Translations under genes and position numbers: made by a program
Notes under the pieces: model-generated
Told to the model about the DNA's origin: nothing
The model's database searches: none
Seen by the model: only the letters and a program-made list of their open reading frames with translations
Shown here: one piece after another, positions 37,427-46,399 of the stretch
Numbering within the stretch: the first letter of the stretch is position 1
Layout: each line of letters starts with the position of its first letter
Origin: Granulosicoccus sp964390335
Lineage (GTDB): Bacteria; Pseudomonadota; Gammaproteobacteria; Granulosicoccales; Granulosicoccaceae
Assembly: GCA_964390335.1 (NCBI GenBank)
Contig: CAYMHU010000006.1
Coordinates: 90,468-154,467 of the forward strand
Length of the DNA: 64,000 nt
Reading direction: 5' to 3'

Positions 37427-39319
37427 ATGCAGCACGACGACACCCTATCGTTCGACGATTACGACGAGCAAATCAACCCCAAACCCGCCGAAAACGATTT
37501 CGACCGGATACTCGAAGTTGCCATGTCACGGCGCGACTTACTAAAAGGCGTTTTCGCGTATGGCAGCGTAGCTGCACTGGGCAGCAGTGCCACGCTATTC
37601 AGCAATGAATCTATGGCTGCACCAGATCGATTCGCATTCGATGCAGTCAGTGCCAACACGCTCGACGACATCACCGTCCCGCAAGGTTTTAATGCTGAGG
37701 TGCTGGTACGCTGGGGTGACCCACTGTGGTCAAACGCGCCAGAATTCGATCACGGCACTCGAGGCACCGCCGACAGTCAACTGACTGCATTTGGCGATAA
37801 CATCGATGGCATGGAAGTGTATGCACACGGTCACAAACACTTGTTGGTAGCCAATAACGAATACACTAATAGAAAAATTATCTGGGGTAATCGCGCCGAA
37901 GGAAAATCCGAAACTGATGACGATATCATCAAAGGTAAAATGGCTCACGGGCTTACGGTTGTAGAAATTGAACAACAAGGTGATCAATGGTCCATCGTTA
38001 AAGACAGCCCTTATAACCGCCGCGTCACACCAGACACAGAGATGGAGCTAACCGGGCCTGCCGCCGGGCACGACTTGGTTAAAACAAGCGCCGACCCAAG
38101 CGGTACAAAAGTTTGGGGCACCTGGAATAACTGCGGTAACGGCTCTACTCCGTGGGGAACCTACCTTGCGTGCGAAGAAAACTTCAATGGCTATTTCGCT
38201 ACCACCGATGAAAAGCACAAAGTCTCTGCAGAACTCAAACGGTACGGAGTCTCAGCAAAAGACTGGGGTTACGGCTGGTCGAAAGTGGATGATCGATTTG
38301 ATGTAGCGTTAAATCCCAACGAACCTAATCGAGCAGGCTATGTTGTAGAGCTCGATCCGCGAGATCCAAACTCAAAACCCAAGAAACGCAGTGCCTTAGG
38401 CCGCTTTAAGCACGAGAACGCCGAAGTCGTTGTTAACAAAGACGGACGCATTGTTGTGTATATGGGCGATGATGAACGGGGCGAATTTTTATATCGCTAT
38501 GTGTCCAATGGGTTCTATGCACCGGGTTCGGAAACCGATTCCCTGTTAGAAGATGGCAAATTATACGTCGCTAAATTTTATGATACCGGTGCCGGCGAAT
38601 GGCTAGAGCTGTCTCCCGAAACAACAGGCATGGCATCCATGGCGGAAGTGTGTATCCACACTCGCATCGCTGCCTCAGCTGTTGGCGCAACTACCATGGA
38701 CCGTCCGGAATGGGTTGCAGCAAATCCAAAAGCGCCGGAAGTTTATTGTGCATTAACCAACAATAAGAACCGTGGCGTAAAGCCCAATGCAGGTGGCGAT
38801 TTAACACCTGTCGGCGGACCTAATCCACGAGAAAAAAATCTGTACGGCCAAATTGTTCGCTGGCGTCCAAACGGTGGCGATCATACCAATAACGGTTTTG
38901 CTTGGGATCTGTATGCATTGGCTGGCAACCCAACCGTGCACGCAGACTTAAACGCAGGTTCGGCAAATATAAACGAGGCCAACATGTTCAATTCACCCGA
39001 TGGCCTAAAGTTCGATTCCAACGGTTTACTGTGGATTCAAACCGATGGCAACTACTCCAATGAAGAAGGATTTGCCGGCCATGGTAATAACCAAATGCTG
39101 GTGGGTGATCCGATCACAGGTGAGATACGCCGCTTTCTGGTTGGGCCTAACGAGTGCGAAATTACCGGCCTAACCTGGAGTGCAGATAAACGTACGATGT
39201 TTGTTGGTGTGCAACATCCAGGAGAACGCGGTAACAGTCATTGGCCTGAAGCTGGCGATGCGGTGCCTCGCTCTGCTGTCATCGCCATAAGACGTGATGA
39301 TGGCGCTCAGATTGGTTAA
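37427..39319 (+). CDS. PhoX family (DUF839) alkaline phosphatase-like protein
   Basis: A 630-residue protein. A Tat-type signal (SRRDLLKGVFAYGSVAAL) begins near residue 34, so it is probably folded with its metal cofactor before export. The mature part is a beta-propeller with PhoX landmarks: HGLTVVEI, NNCGNGSTPWGTYLACEEN, FKHENAEV and NEANMFNSPDGLKFD. PhoX enzymes release phosphate from organic esters using Ca2+ and Fe. No Pho box or regulator was recognised. An SD (AGGAG) lies about 8 bases before the ATG. Confidence 0.88.
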   Translation: MQHDDTLSFDDYDEQINPKPAENDFDRILEVAMSRRDLLKGVFAYGSVAALGSSATLFSNESMAAPDRFAFDAVSANTLDDITVPQGFNAEVLVRWGDPLWSNAPEFDHGTRGTADSQLTAFGDNIDGMEVYAHGHKHLLVANNEYTNRKIIWGNRAEGKSETDDDIIKGKMAHGLTVVEIEQQGDQWSIVKDSPYNRRVTPDTEMELTGPAAGHDLVKTSADPSGTKVWGTWNNCGNGSTPWGTYLACEENFNGYFATTDEKHKVSAELKRYGVSAKDWGYGWSKVDDRFDVALNPNEPNRAGYVVELDPRDPNSKPKKRSALGRFKHENAEVVVNKDGRIVVYMGDDERGEFLYRYVSNGFYAPGSETDSLLEDGKLYVAKFYDTGAGEWLELSPETTGMASMAEVCIHTRIAASAVGATTMDRPEWVAANPKAPEVYCALTNNKNRGVKPNAGGDLTPVGGPNPREKNLYGQIVRWRPNGGDHTNNGFAWDLYALAGNPTVHADLNAGSANINEANMFNSPDGLKFDSNGLLWIQTDGNYSNEEGFAGHGNNQMLVGDPITGEIRRFLVGPNECEITGLTWSADKRTMFVGVQHPGERGNSHWPEAGDAVPRSAVIAIRRDDGAQIG

Positions 39320-39352
39320 GACCTGTATCAACGTTTAGTTTTTAAAAACTTG

Positions 39353-39398
39353 CCTCTGCGGACAATCTTATCCGCAGAGGAATTCTGTCTCTTTTTCG
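39353..39398 (+). terminator. hairpin terminator after the PhoX-like gene
   Basis: CCTCTGCGGA at 39353-39362 pairs perfectly with TCCGCAGAGG at 39371-39380. The T-rich tract (TCTCTTTTT) starts some bases later, so it is a good stem with a displaced tail. Confidence 0.65.
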
Positions 39399-39419
39399 CA
39401 TTGGAAGAATAAACACTAT

Positions 39420-39435
39420 GGCGGCTCTTGGCCGA
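39420..39435 (+). repeat. direct repeat, copy 1 (GGCGGCTCTTGGCCGA)
   Basis: Matches the second copy at 40186-40201 at 15 of 16 bases. The toxin-antitoxin pair lies between the two copies. Confidence 0.55.
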
Positions 39436-39447
39436 ATCCAGAATTTT

Positions 39448-39849
39448 CTATGACTTCTCCAGTAAAACTGACTCTGGTAATCGAGCAGCTTTTCGGTCAA
39501 ATGTTACAAGTGGCGCTCGATCGTATGCATAAGCAGATGCACTATGAAGACAGTCGGCAAAGTCCGCACTGCTATCCGAGTATAAGCTCAGACTGACTTC
39601 AACACTTGGCTCATCTTGAAATTCAATTTCTCGGGACTCCAGAAGCTGATTAAAGATCGTGATCAACGGCAGCTTCTCAAGCTCATAAACAGTGCGCAGC
39701 ACCCATTCCAACTCTACGGCAACTGAAAGGGGAATAAAAAGTGGATCGTCCTGTGTCGCATCATCGATGTACGTTTTCGCAATCTCGAACTGGACTTTAT
39801 CATCAGCAACCAGGTAACGAACGATCACATTAGTGTCCAGCGAAGGCAT
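39448..39849 (-). CDS. PIN-domain toxin (VapC-like)
   Basis: A 133-residue PIN-domain ribonuclease. Acidic active-site residues are visible in SLDTNVIVRYLVADD (Asp near residue 5), VELEWVLR (Glu near 48), SADFADCLH (Asp near 98) and VTFDRKA (Asp near 121). In VapBC pairs the toxin cleaves tRNA or rRNA and is neutralised by the antitoxin. It starts 1 base after the antitoxin gene. Confidence 0.85.
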   Translation of the reverse strand: MPSLDTNVIVRYLVADDKVQFEIAKTYIDDATQDDPLFIPLSVAVELEWVLRTVYELEKLPLITIFNQLLESREIEFQDEPSVEVSLSLYSDSSADFADCLHSASAYAYDRAPLVTFDRKAARLPESVLLEKS

Positions 39850-39850
39850 T

Positions 39851-40066
39851 TCAGCGCATCTTCATATCTTTGAGTGGTACTCGCTTCTGTTTAGATTTAA
39901 CGGAACCTGCCAATGAAGAAATTGACCGATTCTTTGCACGCATAACAGTCGTGCCATTCGGAAGCAGCGTGAACACAACCCGGTCCTGTGGACCAAGATT
40001 CATCTGTCGTCGGATTTCTACCGGAATTGTGATTTGACCTTTACTTGTCAATGCTGCTTCTGCCAT
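39851..40066 (-). CDS. AbrB/SpoVT-type antitoxin (VapB-like)
   Basis: A 71-residue swapped-hairpin DNA-binding protein (ALTSKGQITIPVEIRRQMNL at the N-terminus). The C-terminal half is lysine-rich and should bind the toxin. I chose the internal ATG because TAAGGAG lies 8 bases upstream; the longer frame has no such site. It likely represses its own promoter. Confidence 0.85.
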   Translation of the reverse strand: MAEAALTSKGQITIPVEIRRQMNLGPQDRVVFTLLPNGTTVMRAKNRSISSLAGSVKSKQKRVPLKDMKMR

Positions 40067-40185
40067 GCCAAACTCCTTACATTTTCTTTTATTGTAAGGC
40101 ATGGAGGCTGGAATTTCAAGACAACATTCTGAATAAGTCAGCGAAAGGAAAGGTCATAACCGACGTTTCTCAGCGTATCGGCAAC

Positions 40186-40201
40186 GGCGGCTTTTGGCCG
40201 A
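40186..40201 (+). repeat. direct repeat, copy 2 (GGCGGCTTTTGGCCGA)
   Basis: Second copy of the 16-base repeat. It is interrupted by the insertion sequence: excising the element restores GGCGGCTTTTGGCCGATAGA, so the repeat is older than the insertion. Confidence 0.55.
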
Positions 40202-41882
40202 GGCCGTGTGAAAAGAGAATAGCTTATTTTTAATACTTGTTAAATCAATCAGATGCGATTGTCGACCTGTGTACGAAGTCGTTGTTTGTGCTCTTGTTAA
40301 TAACACACGGTGTCTCTGTACACTTTTTGCCGCTTAGAATGCTTTTCAGAAGCACTTGTTTTAACTCAATAAGTGCATGAGATTAACTGACCATCTCAAT
40401 TAATGCCGGTACGCCAAAAATCGTCATCATCCTTTTTAAATTATAGGCCAATCCATGCAAGCTCATTTCTGTTCTAACATTCCCTAAACACTTCATCAAA
40501 AAATGCCGAGCGCCCATCCAGAGTTTAAGCGTTCCAAAGGGGTGTTCAACAGTTTGAGCTCTGGTTGTCATTGCATCAGGCGTTTCGTCTAACTTTATTT
40601 GCATCTCCTCAAGAACATCTTCGTGCTCCCATCGCGTCATCTTGCGACTAACGCCGGTTGTGCATTGCGATTTTAATTTACACTCGCGACAGATTGTGGA
40701 CGACACGGTGTACTTTCTGATCTCTCGATCTTTGTCGGTACTAGTGCCGCGGTAAGTCATGACTTGATCTGCAGGACAACGGTATTCATCAGCTTCATGA
40801 TCGTACTTGAAAGCAGAGCGGGGAAACAAACCCTTGGCACCGTTGTTCGAGGTTAAGCTCTTGGGAATCAGCGTGGTCATGCGCTCATCGACGCATGCTT
40901 TTATATCAGTACTTTTGTAATAACCTCGATCAGCAAATATGATCAGTTCATCTACGTTCAAAGCATCCTTTGCAAGTCGGGCTAGTGGCAACAACTGCCC
41001 GCGATCAATGGGTGAGTTGGTTACTTCATGCGCGATGATGAGCTTATGCTCTGTGTCTACAGCTGTTTGAACGTTATAGCCAACTAGAGACCCTACGGTA
41101 CTTTGCTTCATTAGCCTTGAGTCAGGATCGGTTTCTGATAGTTGCTTGTCTGGATGGGGCTTTGACTTCTTTTTCTCGTTGTTTAAGTTCTTTTAAATGT
41201 TGCTGCAGCTCAGCAAGCTTCTCTTTTAGTTCTGGTTCGCTCCGATCATCTGAGCCTGGTTCATCATTGTCTTTGGCATCCAGCGCTGCCAGATAGTCAG
41301 CGATGTGCTTCTCTGTTCTTGCTATGCGTCGCTTCATGCTGCCTTGCGAGTCATTTCTTTGCTTGGAGTTCACTGCTTTGAACTTACTGCCGTCGATGGC
41401 AACAAGTGACTTGGAAAACATATCCAACTTCCGACCTATCTCAACAAACTCACGGCAGCTCTGCTGAATCGCTTTGCCGTTATCTTTGCGAAAGTCAGCG
41501 ATGGTTTGAAAGTCAGGTTGTATGCGACCAAGAAGCCACATAAGCTCAACGTTGCGGTGCGTTTCTTGTTCTAAGCGCCTGCTTGACTGAATCCGGTTCA
41601 GGTAGCCGTACATATATAGCTTGAGTAACGTCGCTGGTCGGTAGCCTGGTCGACCAGTCTTCATGGGATCTACACGTTTGAATTTTAAGCCTCTTAGATC
41701 AAGCCCATTAACAAACGCATCGACAACGCGTATCGGGTTATCGTCGGCGATATAGTCTTCGAGACGTTCAGGAAACAGAGTCGATTGAGTTCTGCTATCT
41801 TCTTCTATGAACCGAGGCATTAAAACACCTTGTTTTAGGTGTATGCTTCAGGATAATGGGTTGAGAGTTTTCACACAACCTC
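40200..41882 (-). mobile_element. IS1182-family insertion sequence
   Basis: An element of 1683 bases. Its ends are imperfect inverted repeats, GAGGCCGTGTGAAAA on the left and GAGGTTGTGTGAAAA when the right end is read inward (13 of 15 identical). Both ends are flanked by GGCC (40196-40199 and 41883-41886), which I read as a 4-base target duplication. It carries one transposase gene, broken by a frameshift. The clean ends suggest a recent insertion. Confidence 0.85.
40383..41820 (-). pseudogene. IS1182 transposase, frameshifted
   Basis: Two adjacent frames together make one DDE transposase of about 475 residues. The N-terminal part (FPERLEDYIADDNPIRVVDA, LLGRIQPDFQTIADFRKDN) runs to a stop after KQREKEVKAP; the C-terminal part resumes as DKQLSETDPDSRLMKQSTVG, then VGYNVQTAVD. 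The break is at a GGGG run at 41156-41159 on the plus strand: removing one base restores KEVKAHPDKQLSETD. It is either a real inactivating mutation or a homopolymer sequencing error. The sequence does not look like a standard -1 slippery site. Confidence 0.8.
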
Positions 41883-41886
41883 GGCC

Positions 41887-42640
41887 GATAGACGTCTTCC
41901 ATTTTGCATTTAAAGCACCCAAATCTCAATCCTAACCAAAGGCGGCTCCAAGCACGAAACAAACATAACCTAATTAGGGCATAGAATCATTCTGCGGGTT
42001 TTAGGGTTGTCAGCTAAGCGCCCAGCCGGTCAATGAAAAAGTTGATTGACTATAGTCTACAGACTCGTGTTGACCACAAATCCGATTCCGTTACGGTATT
42101 TGGATTCAACTTCAAATAGGTGCATGTTTCTGGGTACGTCAGCCGATTTTCTCGATTCTATTTCAACCAATCTTACATTCATGAACACATGCTTTGTTTG
42201 AGTAACTTGGCTAAGTACCATTCAGTCAAGGGGCTCTCCATGCTACCAAATATTGAAACGAAAAAATCAGAAATATTGATAGCAAACGAATTATATGCTT
42301 CATAAAAATATCTTGGAGTGCTGTTTGTGCCCAATTCTCGCTAAACCAATCTACATGTGTAGAGTCGATTTTCGCTTTCGCTGTAGCAGAAAATAAATGA
42401 CAAACTCAAGTTTCAAAATTCCGCAAGACCTGTAACCGTAGCCTAGTCCTACCCAAGTAATACGAAAATGATGACACTACCCATAAGCTATTTTTCAGTT
42501 ACGCTGAAAATTAGCTTATGGAATCAACCTTTCCCACGAAATACACTTCCCTGTTCTTTATACAAAGGCGCGAAGAATTGAACTATAGTCAATACAGCAA
42601 ATGCCTAAAGCCAATTGAATCACAGGTACAGATCCTAATC
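41887..42640. other. intergenic region with a long inverted repeat
   Basis: About 750 bases without a convincing gene; frames here are short and lack ribosome sites. The main structure is a hairpin at 42481-42521: CCATAAGCTA pairs perfectly with TAGCTTATGG, and the inner TTTTTCAG/CTGAAAAT extends the stem to 18 pairs with one mismatch around a 5-base loop. GACTATAGTC near 42055 is a short perfect palindrome. Confidence 0.6.
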
Positions 42641-43405
42641 ATGCACGATGGCCTAGAATCAAATTCAGAAAAAAAAGACCGTCCTCCTCAACTATTAGCC
42701 ATTGAGCTACGCGTTCTCGGCGCATTGATGGAAAAAGAACTGACCACACCCGACGCTTATCCGCTAACGGTTAACAGCATCATTACAGCGTGCAATCAGA
42801 AATCAAGTCGCGACCCTGTGACCAGTTATCATCAAGGCGAAATCAGACGCGCATTGCAAGAGCTTGAGGATAAGCATTTTGTTCGGCGCGAGTTTGGCTC
42901 GCGCGCAGAGAAATTCTCTCAACGCTTTATGGATAGTTTGGGTCTGGGCAAAAAACAACAGGCTGTATTAAGCGTCATGATGTTGAGAGGGCCGCAAACC
43001 CTCAGCGAACTTAATACCCGGACACAACGCATGTGCGAATTCAGCGATAAACAGGAATTGGAACATTGTGTTGATAGACTGTGCGAGCGTGATGTCCCAT
43101 TCGCCATACGTTTGGGAGTGCAACCGGGGCAACGCGGTGAACGCATTGGCCATTTGTTCAGCGGCATGCCCACGGTTGCCAAATCACCTGTTGCGTCTTC
43201 AACAGCTCCACAATCCGAAGCTGCAGAGCCCATCCCGGCAACAACAGTTCATACACAGGCATCAGCGCCAGAACTCAACAGCGCAAACACTGATGAAGTA
43301 GAACTGCTACGGGAGGAACTGGCTAGCCTACGCGAGACCGTGTCCAAGCTAAAACACGAACTGGACGATGTCAAAAAAATGATTCAACATACCAGCAACA
43401 GTTAG
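42641..43405 (+). CDS. YceH family protein (DUF480)
   Basis: A 254-residue protein starting MHDGLESNSE; the frame is open for 41 more codons upstream, but that part passes through the intergenic hairpin and has no homology. Two winged-helix domains are recognisable (LRVLGALMEKELTTPDAYPL, TVNSIITACNQKSSRDPV, then LRGPQTLSELNTRT and RLGVQPGQRGERIGHLFSG). A Pro/Thr/Ala linker leads to a C-terminal coiled coil (LREELASLRETVSKLKHEL). Function is unknown; DNA binding is plausible from the fold. Confidence 0.88.
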   Translation: MHDGLESNSEKKDRPPQLLAIELRVLGALMEKELTTPDAYPLTVNSIITACNQKSSRDPVTSYHQGEIRRALQELEDKHFVRREFGSRAEKFSQRFMDSLGLGKKQQAVLSVMMLRGPQTLSELNTRTQRMCEFSDKQELEHCVDRLCERDVPFAIRLGVQPGQRGERIGHLFSGMPTVAKSPVASSTAPQSEAAEPIPATTVHTQASAPELNSANTDEVELLREELASLRETVSKLKHELDDVKKMIQHTSNS

Positions 43406-43423
43406 ATAGGCGGTAAACCAACT

Positions 43424-43831
43424 ATGAAAGCACAAGCCGTCAACCCCGTATTAAACGTATCCAATATTCAAGAATCATTCGAGTGGTTTAAAAAACTAGG
43501 TTGGGAAATCAGTCTTGAATGGGGCGACCCTGTCGGTTTTGGTGGTGTGTGTTCGGGGGAAGTACAAATTTTTCTGTGTGAAGATGGTCAAGGCGGTCGC
43601 GGCAAAGGCACAAACGCTACTACCTTTGGCTCAGCAGGTGATGAACAAGCGGATAAAGGTGTCTGGATGTCACTGTGGATTGATGATGTTGACGCAGCTT
43701 ATGAGCAGTGTAAAAAGCACAATATCGAAATAACGTGGAAACCTACCGACATGCCGTGGGGAGTTCGGGAGATGCATATTCGCCACCCCGACGGACACGT
43801 GTTCCGAGTTAGTCGGAGCATTAACAGTTAA
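43424..43831 (+). CDS. VOC family (glyoxalase/bleomycin resistance-like) protein
   Basis: A 135-residue protein with the paired beta-alpha-beta-beta-beta units of the vicinal oxygen chelate fold (AVNPVLNVSNIQESFEWFKK and DVDAAYEQCKKHNIEIT, ending REMHIRHPDGHVFRVSR). The metal ligands are only partly evident. The substrate is unknown. It follows the YceH gene by 18 bases and may be co-transcribed. Confidence 0.82.
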   Translation: MKAQAVNPVLNVSNIQESFEWFKKLGWEISLEWGDPVGFGGVCSGEVQIFLCEDGQGGRGKGTNATTFGSAGDEQADKGVWMSLWIDDVDAAYEQCKKHNIEITWKPTDMPWGVREMHIRHPDGHVFRVSRSINS

Positions 43832-44021
43832 GGCTTCTGAGCGGCAGCACCAACTATTCTTAACCAGCCCAGACCGCATCGGCCTGCCCGCTATAAGTTT
43901 CCCCAAGGGTGTCCACTTAACCCATATTGCTATACAAGGTAGCGTACGCAAAAACAAGCACTAGCAATAACAATCTTAAATGTACGTCATTCATGCTAAT
44001 ACGACATCCAACAGTTTGCTG

Positions 44022-46106
44022 TTAGTGAGAGTTTACCACCACTGGCTCTGCGGCTGGTTTGACCCATATTGCCGTATCGTGAAAAACTGCACCACCGTTG
44101 GGCTTACCCGGTTCCGCGCTAATCAAGGAATTAATACCCACACCATTAATAAACCGGTGATTAGGCCACAAGCTCTCTACCACCACTGTTCCAGGTTGTA
44201 CACCATCGAATACTTTAGATTCCACGGTTACCTCACCAAGCTCATTTCCCAGTGTAAGCAGTGCTCCACTGGCCAAACCCAATGCCTGCATATCATCAGG
44301 ATGAATCAATACAAATGGCTGCTTTTCCATGCGCACCGAGGTGGGGGTCTCGGTAAAGCTGGTATTCAAAAACTGTCGAGCTGGCGCCGTCACTAACCTA
44401 AAAGGATGTTGCTCGTTCGCGCTATCAATCACATCCCAAAAATCAGGCATGGACGGCATTCCCTTTGAATACGGACCTACCGATGACCAGTCAGGTGCAA
44501 AATGAAATCGTTTATCGGGAGTTGCAAAGCCATCGTGAAAATTCAGTACTTCCTCGTTGGTTCCACGGTCCACACCGCCCGCTTCAATAACCTCTTCTAT
44601 ATCAGGATAACCAGAAGCCCGCAGCGTGGCTGCAATTAACTCTCTTGCTGTCAGATCATTTGCTGGATGGGACAACCCAAACCGCTCAAACAAAGCTTGT
44701 AGTACTTCGTGGTTGCTACGGCATTCACCAGGCGCTTCGATCAACTTAGGGCCAATTTGCATGTGGGTATGCGCACCAGCGGCGTAGATGTCATCGTGCT
44801 CTAAAAACATTGTGGCCGGCAGCACGATATCGCCCCAGCGAGCAGTATCGGTCATGAACTGTTCGTGCACCACTGTGAATAAGTCGTCGCGTGCCAGACC
44901 TGTTAGAACTGTATTGGTATCAGGGGCTACCACCGCTGGGTTGGTATTTTGAATAAACAAGGCTTTTACCGGCGGGCCATTTTGTAAATCCCTTTCGCTC
45001 CCACACAAGATAGGTCCGATTCGGGATTGATCCAGAACGCGGGTATGCGAATGTGGTACATCCATAGCGCAGATCAGCGTTTTATCGATATTAAAAATGC
45101 CATGCATGCTGTGCAAAGCGCCGCCTGCATCGTTAATCCACGCGCCTGTCATTGCTGGTAAGCACGACACGGCATGCATATTCACAGCGCCATTTCGCGA
45201 TCGAGTAAAGCCATAGCCGATACGCAGAAAACTGCGTTTTGTACTTCCATACATACGGGCAAACTGAATGATGTCTTGTTCACTGAGGCCGGTAATGCTT
45301 GCCGCCCATGCTGGTGTACGCGTAGCAAAGTGCGCTTCGGTTTGCTCGTTAAAATCGGTGTAGCGCATCAGATAATCTCGATCGGCGAGTCCTTCACTTA
45401 ACAACACATGCATTACGGCGCAAGCTAATGCGGCATCGGTGCCCGGCTTCAGCATTAAATGTAGATCGGCTTTTTCTGCTGTTTTAGTGCGGTAGGGATC
45501 AATCACAACAAACCTTGCACCCGATTCTCTGCGAGCCTGCGTTAGATGATGCATGACATTCACTTGCGTACTAACTGGATTACCACCCCAGATAACCACC
45601 AGATCACTTTTATGCATATTGCGAGCGTCACTGCCCTGCTTGGAGCCAGTGCCTGCCATCCAACCTGCATCCGATAATGCAACACAAAAAGTGGTTTGGA
45701 TACGAGAGGTACCGAGGCAATGACGTAACCGTTCTAACCCATCACGTTGCACTAGTCCCATAGTACCTGCGTAGTGGTATGGCCAGATGGCTTCCGCACC
45801 ATGTTCACTAATGATGGATTGAAATTTGTTGGTAATGGTATCCAACGCTTCAGCCCAGCTAATTTGCTGGTACTCCGACAGTCCGATACCACGCCGACCA
45901 ACCCGTTTCAATGGATGGGTTAAGCGATCGGGGTGATGAATACGTTCTGCGTAGCGCGACACTTTCGAGCAAATAATGCCTGCGGTATAGCTGTGTGTTT
46001 TGGTACCACGCACACGTCCAATGGTGTGTTCATCGAGCACTTCAACGTCCAATGAACAAGCACTTGGGCAGTCGTGCGGACAAACTGAGGTTTTCTGCAT
46101 ACTCAT
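44022..46106 (-). CDS. molybdopterin-dependent oxidoreductase
   Basis: A 694-residue enzyme of the DMSO-reductase family. The N-terminus binds a 4Fe-4S cluster (SVCPHDCPSACSLD, then GIICSKVSRY). Mo-cofactor motifs include WGGNPVSTQVNVMHH and VIDPYRTKTAEKADLHL. There is no Tat signal, so it is probably cytoplasmic, and no partner electron-transfer subunit or chaperone gene adjoins it. The substrate cannot be told from sequence. Confidence 0.87.
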   Translation of the reverse strand: MSMQKTSVCPHDCPSACSLDVEVLDEHTIGRVRGTKTHSYTAGIICSKVSRYAERIHHPDRLTHPLKRVGRRGIGLSEYQQISWAEALDTITNKFQSIISEHGAEAIWPYHYAGTMGLVQRDGLERLRHCLGTSRIQTTFCVALSDAGWMAGTGSKQGSDARNMHKSDLVVIWGGNPVSTQVNVMHHLTQARRESGARFVVIDPYRTKTAEKADLHLMLKPGTDAALACAVMHVLLSEGLADRDYLMRYTDFNEQTEAHFATRTPAWAASITGLSEQDIIQFARMYGSTKRSFLRIGYGFTRSRNGAVNMHAVSCLPAMTGAWINDAGGALHSMHGIFNIDKTLICAMDVPHSHTRVLDQSRIGPILCGSERDLQNGPPVKALFIQNTNPAVVAPDTNTVLTGLARDDLFTVVHEQFMTDTARWGDIVLPATMFLEHDDIYAAGAHTHMQIGPKLIEAPGECRSNHEVLQALFERFGLSHPANDLTARELIAATLRASGYPDIEEVIEAGGVDRGTNEEVLNFHDGFATPDKRFHFAPDWSSVGPYSKGMPSMPDFWDVIDSANEQHPFRLVTAPARQFLNTSFTETPTSVRMEKQPFVLIHPDDMQALGLASGALLTLGNELGEVTVESKVFDGVQPGTVVVESLWPNHRFINGVGINSLISAEPGKPNGGAVFHDTAIWVKPAAEPVVVNSH

Positions 46107-46399
46107 GCCGTAAGACTAGCAGTTATTGGCTCAGTGAAGATAGTCAGAGTGTGATTTGCCGCACCCTGGTTGCGTGCACCCCACAACCTGAAAATCGTTG
46201 ATTTCTAAGGCATGCAAGTAATCGGCTGATTCAAGATGAGACGCATGCCGCAACTTTTACCCCCTGAACAGCAACCGAAACCAAAAAACGATGGGAATGG
46301 GTGATTCAGCAATATTTCATTCAATACGATTTGTTAAATTAACGCCATTATTCCACCCTCTCGCCAAAATAGCGTCAGCCAGAAAGTAAGATACAACCT

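Noticed and set aside
42120..42305. A 61-codon frame in the gene-poor region after the IS
   Set aside because: It has no ribosome site, no recognisable motif and an A/T-rich composition unlike neighbouring genes.
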